NCBI RefSeq assembly: GCF_009688945.1
Contig: NZ_AP021874.1
Span: 3,596,001-3,660,000 of the forward strand
Direction of reading: 5' to 3'
Source: Desulfosarcina alkanivorans
GTDB lineage: Bacteria; Desulfobacterota; Desulfobacteria; Desulfobacterales; Desulfosarcinaceae
Length of the DNA: 64,000 nucleotides
The notes beneath the pieces are model-generated. The model made no database searches. It worked only from the letters and a program-made list of their open reading frames with translations, and had not been told where the DNA came from. Below are positions 26,466-34,008 of this stretch, one piece after another; position 1 is the first letter of the stretch; each line of letters starts with the position of its first letter. Position numbers and translations under genes: made by a program.

Positions 26466-27824
26466 TCAGGCCTGTCTTAATTTCTGCAGGGCCTGTTCAG
26501 CCGCGATGGTGATCGGCTCGGCGCTGGGCTCCGATGAGATATCCGGGTTGCAGGCCGAGGTAAAGGTGGTCAGTTCGCCGATGGTCCGCCGGCCGAGGAT
26601 GAAGGCACTGACCGCATCGATCTCCCTGGACGGTCCGATCGTGTGGCTGACGATCTGGCCGCCGATCAACCGCTGGCTGGCCTTGTCGAACACCAGCTTG
26701 ATCTTCCAGGGCAGCATGCCCGGAATCATGGCGTGCTTGCTGCGCGAATCGACCACCGCGCAGACGGTGTCGAACCCGTGGCGTTTGGCATCCGCGTCCG
26801 TGAGGCCCGTGGCCGTCACGACCAGGTCGAACATCTGGCATCCGCCCGCATTGAGCACGCCGGGAAACTGGATATCATAGCCGGCCAGCCGTTTGGCGGC
26901 CAGACGGCCCTGCATCACCGCCGGGCCCCGAAGCCGGCCGCCTTCGGGCTTGCCGGTGATGAAATTGATTTTTTCGACACAGTCGCCGCCGGCAAGAATA
27001 TCCGGGTCGGAGGTTTCCTGATAGGCGTTGACCTTGATGCCGAACTGGCCCATCTCCAGGCCCATGGCCTCGGCCAGTTCGGTGTTCGGCCGAACCCCCA
27101 CGTTGATGAAAACCATATCCGCGTCGATGACCGTTCCCGAGTCCAGTTCCACGCCGGTCACCCGGCCATTGCTTCCGAGAATGGTTTTGACTTTCTCGCC
27201 GGTGAGCAGCCGGATGTTTTTTTCCGCCAGATAGTCCGCGACGGGTGCCGCCATATCCGCGTCCAGCATCAGGGGCAGCGGACGGTCCATCAACTCGACG
27301 ACGGTAATCGTTCTCGGGGAACCGCCATCGGCTGCCAGCAGGGACGCCACTTCCAGGCTGATGAAACCTGCGCCCACAAACACCAGGCGTTCAGGCTTTT
27401 TCTCGGCGATGTAACGCCGTATTCGTTCAGCGTCGCCAGCACTGCGCAGGGAGAGGACGCCGTTGAGGTCGCGGCCGTCGATGGGCGGTATAAAAGAACG
27501 GGCGCCCATGCCGAGAAACAGCTTGTCATAGTCAATCTCGCGGCCGCCGGACAGTCGAATGCGCTTGTTGACCTTGTCCACATGGGCGACTTCATCCACG
27601 ATGACCGTCAGTCCGGCGGCTTCAAGCATCTTGTCGGGGACCACGATGGATTCGGGGGTGGCCAGACCGGCCACGACATGGGGCAACGCTCACCGGACAA
27701 TGAAGCAGGTCTCTTTTCGAATCACCGTTACGTCCACCTCCGGCATCAGCTTTTTAGCCATCATGGCCGCCGGGCCGCCGGCACCGCTGCAACCCACAAT
27801 TACCAGTCGTTCGCCTTTTTTCAT
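26466..27824 (-). CDS. Selenocysteine-containing pyridine nucleotide-disulfide oxidoreductase (CoA-disulfide reductase/NADH oxidase family)
   Basis: 452 residues if the in-frame TGA at 27692-27690 is read as selenocysteine (Sec45). N-terminal FAD site: VIVGCSGAGGPAAMMAKKL. Next comes VIRKETCFIVR-Sec-ALPHVVAG, where CoA-disulfide reductases have their single redox Cys in xxCALPYVIG. The rest holds the NAD site (FVGAGFISLEVASLL), the second FAD motif (DILAGGDCVE), and the dimerisation domain (ITIAAEQALQK). A hairpin at 27674-27658 downstream of the TGA fits a bacterial SECIS. The start ATG at 27824 has GGGAGCAATC, the same leader as the previous minus gene. A conventional call would start at 27686 (TTG) and lose the FAD domain. 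Likely role: NAD(P)H-dependent disulfide, polysulfide or oxygen reduction. Confidence 0.85.
27658..27674 (-). promoter_or_regulatory. Bacterial SECIS element
   Basis: Read on the minus strand, GTGGCC-GGTCT-GGCCAC: six perfect base pairs around a GGUCU loop, 15 bases after the UGA codon (21 to the loop). The E. coli fdhF SECIS also presents a GGUC apical loop to SelB at similar distance. Confidence 0.75.
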
Positions 27825-28083
27825 GATTGCTCCCTTCGTTGCCTGGATCGGTTAACAGTCATCGCGTGGCGATGCCACCAGAATAAACGTCCTTCCAATG
27901 AACACGAACCTGACCATAATTGCAAGCATACCCTCAAAAAAAATTGGTGGGCCAGAAAGCAAATGGCATTCGGCAAATATCGGAAAGCCTGCCGGCACGG
28001 GTCACATGACCGGGCGCCGCATGTCGCGGGGCAGGAAAAATCAGGACCGGCGCCCCGCCGGAAAACGGGAGAAACGGCCTGGC

Positions 28084-29160
28084 TCAGACGGGGTAGTTGA
28101 AATGCCGGCCCTCGAAATTACGGATGGTCCAGCGGCCCGGATGTTTGTCGACCACGTAATTCGGCGTCAGGGGAATTTTTCCGCCACCGCCGGGCAGGTC
28201 CACCATATAGTGGGGCACGCCCATGCCGGACAGGTGACCGCGCAGCGCATCCATGATCTGCAGGCCGGTGGCCACCGGAACATGGAAATGACCGGTGCCG
28301 CGCACCCGGTCCAGCTGGTGCAGGTAATAGGGTCGAACGCGGATGGCCAGGAGCCCTCTCATCAGCCGGCGCATGACGGCCGGGTCATCGTTCACGCCCT
28401 TGAGCAGCACCGTCTGGCACCCCAGCGGAATCCCGGCATCGGCCAGGCGGACGCAGGCGGCCGAAGACCGTTCGGTGATTTCGCCGGGGTGATTGAAATG
28501 CGTGTTCAGGTAGATGGGCTGGAATGCCTTCAGCACGTGAACCAGGTTGTCGGTGATGCGATGGGGCAGGGTACAGGGCATTCGCGAGTGAATCCGGACC
28601 AGGCGCACATGGTTGATACGCCGGATCTGGTCCAGCAGCCGGGCCAGCCTGTCGTCGTCGAGCATCAACGGGTCGCCGCCGGACAGCACCACCTCAGCAA
28701 TGTCGGGGGTCCGGCGAATGGTGTCGATACCGGCGGCGATGCGGTCGTTTCGGGAAACGCCGCCCACGCGTCGCTTGCGCATGCAGAAGCGGCAGTGCAT
28801 GGCACAGCGGTCCGACACCAGGAAGACCGCCCGGTCCGGGTAGCGGTGAATCAGCCCGGGCACCGGGGATCGCGCCTCCTCGCAAAGGGGGTCGGCCGAT
28901 CCGGCGGTGTCGGCCAGTTCGACCGGATCGGGCACCGCCTGACGCCACATGGGATCGCCCGGCTGCCGGATCAGGGAGAGATAGTAGGGATTGATCCGCA
29001 CGGGAAAATCACGGATCACCAGCGCTATCCGGTCGGGGTCGACATCGACGTGCTCGGCCAATTGCCCCGCGCGGGTCACGCTCTCGGACAGCAACACCTT
29101 CCAACGGGGCATCGACGGGGGCACGGGGCGGGTCACAGATGAACGGATCCCGTCAGACAT
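28084..29160 (-). CDS. KamA-family radical SAM protein (lysine 2,3-aminomutase-like)
   Basis: 358 residues. Radical SAM cysteines CxxxCxxC are in SDRCAMHCRFCMRKRRVG, and the glycine-rich SAM motif is VVLSGGDPLML. The PLP and substrate regions follow lysine 2,3-aminomutase: GVNDDPAVMRRLMRGLLAIRVRPYYLHQLDRVRGTGHF, and VDLPGGGGKIPLTPNYVV. Both substrate-binding Asp positions are kept. Candidates are EF-P lysine modification (EpmB), beta-lysine osmolyte synthesis, or lysine fermentation; no ablB or epmA lies adjacent, so I leave it open. The start at 29160 overlaps the YchF-like stop by 8 bases, indicating co-translation. The upstream extension to 29262 is inside that gene. Confidence 0.85.
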   Translation of the reverse strand: MSDGIRSSVTRPVPPSMPRWKVLLSESVTRAGQLAEHVDVDPDRIALVIRDFPVRINPYYLSLIRQPGDPMWRQAVPDPVELADTAGSADPLCEEARSPVPGLIHRYPDRAVFLVSDRCAMHCRFCMRKRRVGGVSRNDRIAAGIDTIRRTPDIAEVVLSGGDPLMLDDDRLARLLDQIRRINHVRLVRIHSRMPCTLPHRITDNLVHVLKAFQPIYLNTHFNHPGEITERSSAACVRLADAGIPLGCQTVLLKGVNDDPAVMRRLMRGLLAIRVRPYYLHQLDRVRGTGHFHVPVATGLQIMDALRGHLSGMGVPHYMVDLPGGGGKIPLTPNYVVDKHPGRWTIRNFEGRHFNYPV

Positions 29161-30187
29161 TGAAGCGGAAGTTGATGATATCCCCGTCACAGACCCGGTA
29201 GGTCTTGCCCTCCAGGCGCACCGTGCCTTTTTTACGGGCCTCGGCATAGGTACCGGCGGCAATGAGGTCGTCGTAGGCCAGCACCTCGGCGCGGATGAAC
29301 CCCTTTTTGATGTCCGAGTGGATCACTTCGGCCGCATCCACGGCATCGGTGTCCCGTCCGATGGTCCAGGCCCGCACTTCGTCCTCACCCACCGTGAAAA
29401 ACGAAATCAGCCCCATCAGGTCGTAGGAGCGCATGATCACGCGGTCCGTGGCCGACGCGGTGATATTGAACTCGCTCAGAAAATCCTGCGCCTCGTCGTC
29501 GGACATCTGGGCCAGTTCCTGCTCCAGCTTGGCCCGGATCACCATGCACGCCTCGCCGTCGGGCAGAGAGGCGTCCTCGGGCAGGCGGTCGTCTTCGTCT
29601 TCGTTGTTGAAGAGCATCAGCATGGGTTTGGCCGAAAGAAAGGCAAAACCGCGCAGGAGCTTGGCGGCAGCGATGTCGGGGAAGTGGCGCAGGGGGGTTT
29701 CATTCTCCAGATGCGCCTTGCAGCGGTCCAGCAGGGCAATCTCCTCGGGATTGGGTTTTTTCCCGCGGCGCGCGTCCAGGGCCAGGCGCTCCAACCGCTT
29801 TTCCACCACGACCAGATCGGAAATGATCAGCTCCTGGTCGATCGCCGCCACGTCCGCCGCAGGGGTGGGGTCGTCAAAACCATACCCGCTGAAATTGCGC
29901 ACCGCATGAATCAGGGCGTCGCAGTCGCGCACCTGGGTCCAGATGCTCTGGTCTTTTTTGGCCGCGGCACCGTGGTCCCCCTTTCCGGGCAGAAAATACT
30001 CCACCCGGGTAAAGATGGTTTTACGCGGCTGGTACATGGCGCTTAAGGTGTCCACCCGCTGGTCCGGGACGGTGATGGTACCGATACGGCTTTCCTGGCG
30101 ATTGCCGTCCGCGGCAACGCTGCGGGTCAACGCTTCGAAAACAGTCGCCTTGCCCGACTGGGGAAGCCCGATGATGCCAAGTCTCAT
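29153..30187 (-). CDS. YchF-like GTP/ATP-binding protein with DUF933 (TGS) domain
   Basis: 344 residues, near the 363 of YchF/OLA1. Walker A is GLPQSGKATVF in place of GLPNVGKST. The G4 site, usually NKxD in GTPases or NxxE in YchF, is NNEDED, so nucleotide choice is unclear. A coiled-coil insertion (QELIISDLVVVEKRLERLALDARRG) and C-terminal DUF933 (ISFFTVGEDEVRAWTI...AAEVIHSDIKKGFIRAEV) are typical of YchF. The degenerate P-loop suggests a paralogue rather than the core YchF. Ribosome site AGGAACAGACCT before ATG. Cytoplasmic; probably ribosome-associated by family. Confidence 0.85.
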   Translation of the reverse strand: MRLGIIGLPQSGKATVFEALTRSVAADGNRQESRIGTITVPDQRVDTLSAMYQPRKTIFTRVEYFLPGKGDHGAAAKKDQSIWTQVRDCDALIHAVRNFSGYGFDDPTPAADVAAIDQELIISDLVVVEKRLERLALDARRGKKPNPEEIALLDRCKAHLENETPLRHFPDIAAAKLLRGFAFLSAKPMLMLFNNEDEDDRLPEDASLPDGEACMVIRAKLEQELAQMSDDEAQDFLSEFNITASATDRVIMRSYDLMGLISFFTVGEDEVRAWTIGRDTDAVDAAEVIHSDIKKGFIRAEVLAYDDLIAAGTYAEARKKGTVRLEGKTYRVCDGDIINFRFNV

Positions 30188-30449
30188 AGGTCTGTTCCTG
30201 TGTTACGCATGGGCGCCGGTATCATTCAAAAGCGACAGCATACCGTCCATGCATTTTTTTATTTGGCATTCGCACATACAGGCCCTTGCGTCAAGGCAAA
30301 TGAAAAGGGGCGGCAGCGGCCGGAATCCCGGCGCGCCCTGAGGACATCTCCAATTGGCCTTCCGGGTTAAGTCCCCAGTCGAAACGATCCGGTACGATGT
30401 CGCCCCGGAAGGGGAGTATTAGTATTTGACAAAGGACACCCTTTTGGAT

Positions 30450-30621
30450 AGAGATTTTTCCCTGAAGGCGCCCGACAGGGCTTAAAAGGGAATCCCGTTT
30501 AAATCGGGAGCGGTCCCGCCACTGTATCCGGGGACGAAATCTGCGACACCACTGTTTCGGGAAGCAGCGAAACGGGAAGGGCAGAAAGTAGATGGATCCG
30601 GAAGCCAGAAGACCTGCCTTT
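30450..30621 (+). ncRNA. Cobalamin (adenosylcobalamin-type) riboswitch
   Basis: Contains the conserved core GGGAATCCCGTTTAAATCGG followed by GAGCGGTCCCGCCACTGTA, and the B12-box-like end GAAGCCAGAAGACCTGCC (30601-30618). These are the sequence hallmarks of the class. A terminator hairpin follows at 30694, and cbiK starts at 30780, so ligand binding would favour termination. Confidence 0.93.
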
Positions 30622-30693
30622 GCAAATGCCGTCTATTCCGCGATGGACCGGATTCGGCACAATTTCTGACAGGGTCAAGTAAACCGGGTGCAG

Positions 30694-30728
30694 CCCTTCA
30701 TGCCAATCGGGCCATGAAGGGTTTTTTT
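30694..30728 (+). terminator. Riboswitch-linked intrinsic terminator upstream of cbiK
   Basis: CCCTTCATG (30694-30702) pairs with CATGAAGGG (30713-30721), then TTTTTTT. It ends ~50 bases before the cbiK ATG, the standard expression platform for a cobalamin riboswitch. Confidence 0.9.
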
Positions 30729-30779
30729 ATGCCGGTTCATGCAGGGTCAACCTCAACGACAATGGAAAAGGAGCACGGT

Positions 30780-31661
30780 ATGCGAGCAAAAAAACGGTGT
30801 GGAATCATGCTGGTTTTACTTTTCTTTCTGGCAGCAGCCCAGGTGCATGCGTCAGCCGGTCACGGCCATCAGGCGGACAGGAAAACCGGCATTCTCCTGG
30901 TCGCCTTCGGGTCGAGTGAGGCGTCCGCCCAGGTCTCATTTGAGAATATCGACCGGAAAGTAAAGGCCGCCTATCCCGATACGCCCGTTCGATGGGCCTA
31001 TACGTCTGACATCATCCGCAACAAACTCGCCGGTCAGGGAAAGGTGCTGGATTCGCCGGAAGTGGCCCTGGCGAAGATGCTGGATGAGAAATTCACCCAC
31101 GTGGCCGTTCAATCCCTGCATACCATCGGAGGTGCGGAATACCACGATTTGCGCAAAACCGTGGGCGCGTTCAAAATCATGGGCGGATTTCAGAAAATCA
31201 TTCTGGGGTATCCGCTGATCGCCACCCAGGAAGACATGGCGCGGGCCGTGGACGCCATTATCGGGACCATCCCCCCCGAGCGCAAACCCGGTGAAGCCGT
31301 CGTGCTGATGGGGCATGGCACCCATCACCCCTCAAACGCCTTTTATGCGGCGCTGATGTTCCAGTTGCAGCTCAAGGACCCCAACATCTTCGTGGGCACC
31401 GTCGAAGGCTATCCCGATGTCGGCCTGATAAAGGATCTGGTGCTGCGGAAAAAAATCAGAAAGGCCTACCTGATGCCGTTCATGTCCGTAGCCGGCGATC
31501 ACGCCAAAAATGACATGGCCGGCGATGAGGCGGATTCCTGGAAGTCCATCCTGACCCGCGCCGGCATCACCTGCGTCCCCGTGCTTAAAGGCACGGCCGA
31601 ATATGATGCGTTCGTGGACATCTGGGTGGACCATGTCGCCGGGCCGATGGGTCATTTCTAA
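30780..31661 (+). CDS. cbiK: Periplasmic sirohydrochlorin cobaltochelatase CbiK
   Basis: 293 residues. Signal peptide about 1-26 (RAKKRCGIMLVLLFFLAAAQVHASA), which makes it the exported CbiKP type known from Desulfovibrio. The mature domain starts ILLVAFGSSEASAQVSFENID. Metal/substrate residues sit in VQSLHTIGGAEYHDL, MGHGTHHPSNAFY and MSVAGDHAKNDMAG. It inserts Co2+ or Fe2+ into sirohydrochlorin; the exported form may load metals for tetraheme cytochromes or act in heme/iron handling. The start has AAAAGGAGCACGGT; two upstream in-frame ATGs lie in the terminator or lack spacing. Controlled by the riboswitch and terminator upstream. Confidence 0.95.
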   Translation: MRAKKRCGIMLVLLFFLAAAQVHASAGHGHQADRKTGILLVAFGSSEASAQVSFENIDRKVKAAYPDTPVRWAYTSDIIRNKLAGQGKVLDSPEVALAKMLDEKFTHVAVQSLHTIGGAEYHDLRKTVGAFKIMGGFQKIILGYPLIATQEDMARAVDAIIGTIPPERKPGEAVVLMGHGTHHPSNAFYAALMFQLQLKDPNIFVGTVEGYPDVGLIKDLVLRKKIRKAYLMPFMSVAGDHAKNDMAGDEADSWKSILTRAGITCVPVLKGTAEYDAFVDIWVDHVAGPMGHF

Positions 31662-31805
31662 CCACGCCCGCCCACAAAGAGGTTTGCGGCGCACGTCTCG
31701 ATGATGTGAAAAATTTTATCCCTGGGATGTCCTCCCTGATCCGGGGTAAAATGTTTCGCATCACCCGATATTGAATAATGGTCCCGATCCGTTTATGAGA
31801 ACCCC

Positions 31806-32318
31806 ATGACGGCACCCCTTTCCGCCATCCCCTGGAACACCCCCGCCCTGTGGTGCGAGGCCAACGCCAGCCTGGCCGACGCCCTTCGAACGCATTGGTC
31901 CGCTTTGGCCGGAAACCACCGGCAGGCCCGGCAGGCCCGGCGCCTGCTGGAGTCCATCTTTCCCCGCATGGACATTTTGTGTGAGCAGGCCTGTCCCGCC
32001 TGCACGGACGTCTGCTGTCAGCGGGCGTGGGTATGGGCCGACTTCAGGGACCTGCTCTTCTTCCACCTGGCCGGCATCCCCCCGCCCGAGCGGCAGCTGC
32101 TCTCCCAACCGGGAGATCACTGCCGCTATGCAGGCCCCGACGGCTGTCGGCTGGAACGACTCCAGCGGCCCTTTGTCTGCACCTGGTACCTGTGCCCGGC
32201 ACAGATGCGGCACCTGCGGCAGACGCCGGCGGAGATGAAGAAGGTCTCTGAGTCCCTCCAGCTGATCAAACGCCTCCGGCGGGAAATGGAAGCGTCATTT
32301 ATCGAGGCGGTAGCCTGA
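31806..32318 (+). CDS. Cys-rich protein of YkgJ/CxxCxxCC type
   Basis: 170 residues. Cysteine clusters CEQACPACTDVCC (~60-72) and CRYAGPDGC...CTWYLCP (~105-130) resemble the putative zinc- or iron-chelating domain of the YkgJ (UPF0153) family, in which a CxxCxxCC motif pairs with a later GCxLxxxRPxxC. The match is approximate: here the first motif is CxxCxxxCC. No signal peptide; function unknown. Its stop lies 28 bases from the convergent radical SAM stop. Confidence 0.7.
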   Translation: MTAPLSAIPWNTPALWCEANASLADALRTHWSALAGNHRQARQARRLLESIFPRMDILCEQACPACTDVCCQRAWVWADFRDLLFFHLAGIPPPERQLLSQPGDHCRYAGPDGCRLERLQRPFVCTWYLCPAQMRHLRQTPAEMKKVSESLQLIKRLRREMEASFIEAVA

Positions 32319-32346
32319 ATCAGGTGTCTGCCTGAGATAGCCCGCG

Positions 32347-33351
32347 CTACGGAGTGATTTCTTCTTTAAGCATACAGCAGGCTATTTTGTAAGCCGGCTT
32401 GCCGCCATCGGCAGGGGGAAGGTTGCGGGGCTGGATGATGCGGTTCATGACGCATCCCTCGGGAATGCACAGGGGAAACAGGTCCGCCTCGTTGACCTTG
32501 GCGGCGGCCACCAGCCGGTCATCGCGGATTTCAAGGCTGTGCAGGGGGTAGTCCTCGCATAAGGGGCATCGATAGACGCGGCCGTTGGGAAAAATGAAGT
32601 AGTTGTCCGCCACCAGGCCGGCGCATTCGAAGGGTTCATCGGGCTCCAGGAACACCTTGGGGAAGGTGACGGTGATCCCCCGCCGGGCGACGGATTCGGC
32701 CACCTGCGGGATCACCGCCAGCCAAGTGTCCCGGTCCACCTGGGCAAGGGCGTCCCGATGCCGGGGGTCCTCGGCCCACTCGCCCCGGACGCCGATCACC
32801 TGGATAAAAAACCGGTCGACCCCCAGTTCGTCCAGCAGGGTCGGCATGCGCGCCAGGTGGTCGATGTTGGCCCGGCTGACCGTATAGATGAGGCTGACGG
32901 CAAAACCGCGTTCTTTGGCCGCGGCAATGCCGCGCGTGCAGTGCTCGAAGCTGCCCGATCCGCGCAGGGGATCGTTGATCGACGGGCTGGGGCCGTCCAG
33001 GCTGAAACTGAAGTAGTCCACCTCGTCCGGCGACACCCGATCGAGGATGTCGTGAAAAAGGTAGCCGTTGGTATCGATGGTCACCGATGCGTATCCCAGG
33101 GCCCTGGACCGGCGGACGGCGGTGGACAGGTCCGGGTGCAGGGTCGGTTCACCGCCCAGAAAAATGACGTTGGATTCGGGATGCCGGCGGGCGAACAGGG
33201 TCAGCCACCGATCGATGGTATCGATGTCCAGGGTGTTTCGGCCGTGCTGATCGGGGTTGATGTAGCAGTGCCGGCAACGAAGGTTGCACCGGGTCAGGAG
33301 GTGGAAGAATACGTTGGCCGAATGGCGGGTAAAGGATACCGTTTTTCGCAT
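32347..33351 (-). CDS. Radical SAM protein with SPASM-like C-terminus
   Basis: 334 residues. CNLRCRHC motif at residues ~22-29 (LLTRCNLRCRHCYINPDQ), GGEPTLHPDL as the SAM glycine motif, then a C-terminal cysteine-rich tail (VADNYFIFPNGRVYRCPLCED, LFPLCIPEGCVM, YKIACCML) able to bind an auxiliary cluster. This build is typical of SPASM enzymes that mature peptides or process proteins, but no small precursor peptide gene is beside it. Starts at an ATG sharing one base with the stop of the upstream gene (TGATG). The GTG at 33354 is an alternative start. Specificity unknown. Confidence 0.82.
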   Translation of the reverse strand: MRKTVSFTRHSANVFFHLLTRCNLRCRHCYINPDQHGRNTLDIDTIDRWLTLFARRHPESNVIFLGGEPTLHPDLSTAVRRSRALGYASVTIDTNGYLFHDILDRVSPDEVDYFSFSLDGPSPSINDPLRGSGSFEHCTRGIAAAKERGFAVSLIYTVSRANIDHLARMPTLLDELGVDRFFIQVIGVRGEWAEDPRHRDALAQVDRDTWLAVIPQVAESVARRGITVTFPKVFLEPDEPFECAGLVADNYFIFPNGRVYRCPLCEDYPLHSLEIRDDRLVAAAKVNEADLFPLCIPEGCVMNRIIQPRNLPPADGGKPAYKIACCMLKEEITP

Positions 33352-33917
33352 CACATCGATTTCATCAGGTTTTCCAGGTCCGCATCTTCATCTTTATCCG
33401 GCGTCGATCCGGCTTTGCCGCCCAGGCGCCGCACCTCCTTTTTGGCCCGGATCAGCTCTTCGTTGGTCAGGCGCAGGCGGTAGGTCATGTATTCGGCGAA
33501 AATCCGGTAGAGCAGCAGCAGAAAGTCGAGGCGCTCATCCTTTTGATCGGAGGAGGACAGCCGGTTCCCGGCGGAGGTGTCCACGGCCAGACAGATGGTC
33601 TTGCCGTCCGACAGCACCGTGGCGCTGCGGGTCTGGTCGTCAATAATCCGCATCTCGCCGAAGATTTCACCCTTCTTCGAGATGGCTCCGATCTCTTCGC
33701 CTTCCTTGGTGATGCGGATTTTACCGGAGAGCAAAAAGTAGAGCCAGGGGTCCATGTCCCCTTCCTGGATGATCGTTTCACCGGATTCGTACTGGCGGAT
33801 TTTACTGAGGCGAAGCAATTTTCCCAGGTTGCGGGTCTCGAAATGCTTCAGGGCCGAGATGGACATGAGTCGCTGAATATTCTCAATATTTTCCTTCAGA
33901 TATTTGGACTCGATCAT
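33351..33917 (-). CDS. Cyclic nucleotide-binding domain protein (no DNA-binding domain)
   Basis: 188 residues. CRP-like beta-roll at ~30-120 (RQYESGETIIQEGDMDPWLYFLLSGKIRITKEG...GEIFGEMRIIDDQTRSATVL), with the FGEM and RSAT phosphate-binding cassette. The helix-turn-helix of CRP/FNR is absent; instead there is a helical tail with a basic heptad-like segment (LTNEELIRAKKEVRRL) and an acidic end. So it senses a nucleotide (cAMP, cGMP or c-di-GMP) but signals by protein contact. Translationally coupled to the radical SAM gene. Confidence 0.85.
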   Translation of the reverse strand: MIESKYLKENIENIQRLMSISALKHFETRNLGKLLRLSKIRQYESGETIIQEGDMDPWLYFLLSGKIRITKEGEEIGAISKKGEIFGEMRIIDDQTRSATVLSDGKTICLAVDTSAGNRLSSSDQKDERLDFLLLLYRIFAEYMTYRLRLTNEELIRAKKEVRRLGGKAGSTPDKDEDADLENLMKSM

Positions 33918-34008
33918 ACTCCCCCCCAGGCGATGGTAAGTTCCGGAAGCCGTCTTTTGGTCGCATTTTAGTGTGTCGGTTCAGGAAAGGCAAGCCTCAT
34001 TCGCTGAA

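Noticed and set aside
27680..27700. Nonsense mutation or frameshifted pseudogene in the oxidoreductase gene.
   Set aside because: The frame is otherwise intact on both sides, the TGA sits on the active-site Cys codon, and a SECIS-like hairpin follows. Sec readthrough explains all three.
30714..30779. Upstream starts for cbiK at 30714 and 30762.
   Set aside because: 30714 lies inside the terminator stem, and 30762 lacks a spaced ribosome site; starting at 30780 gives a proper signal peptide.
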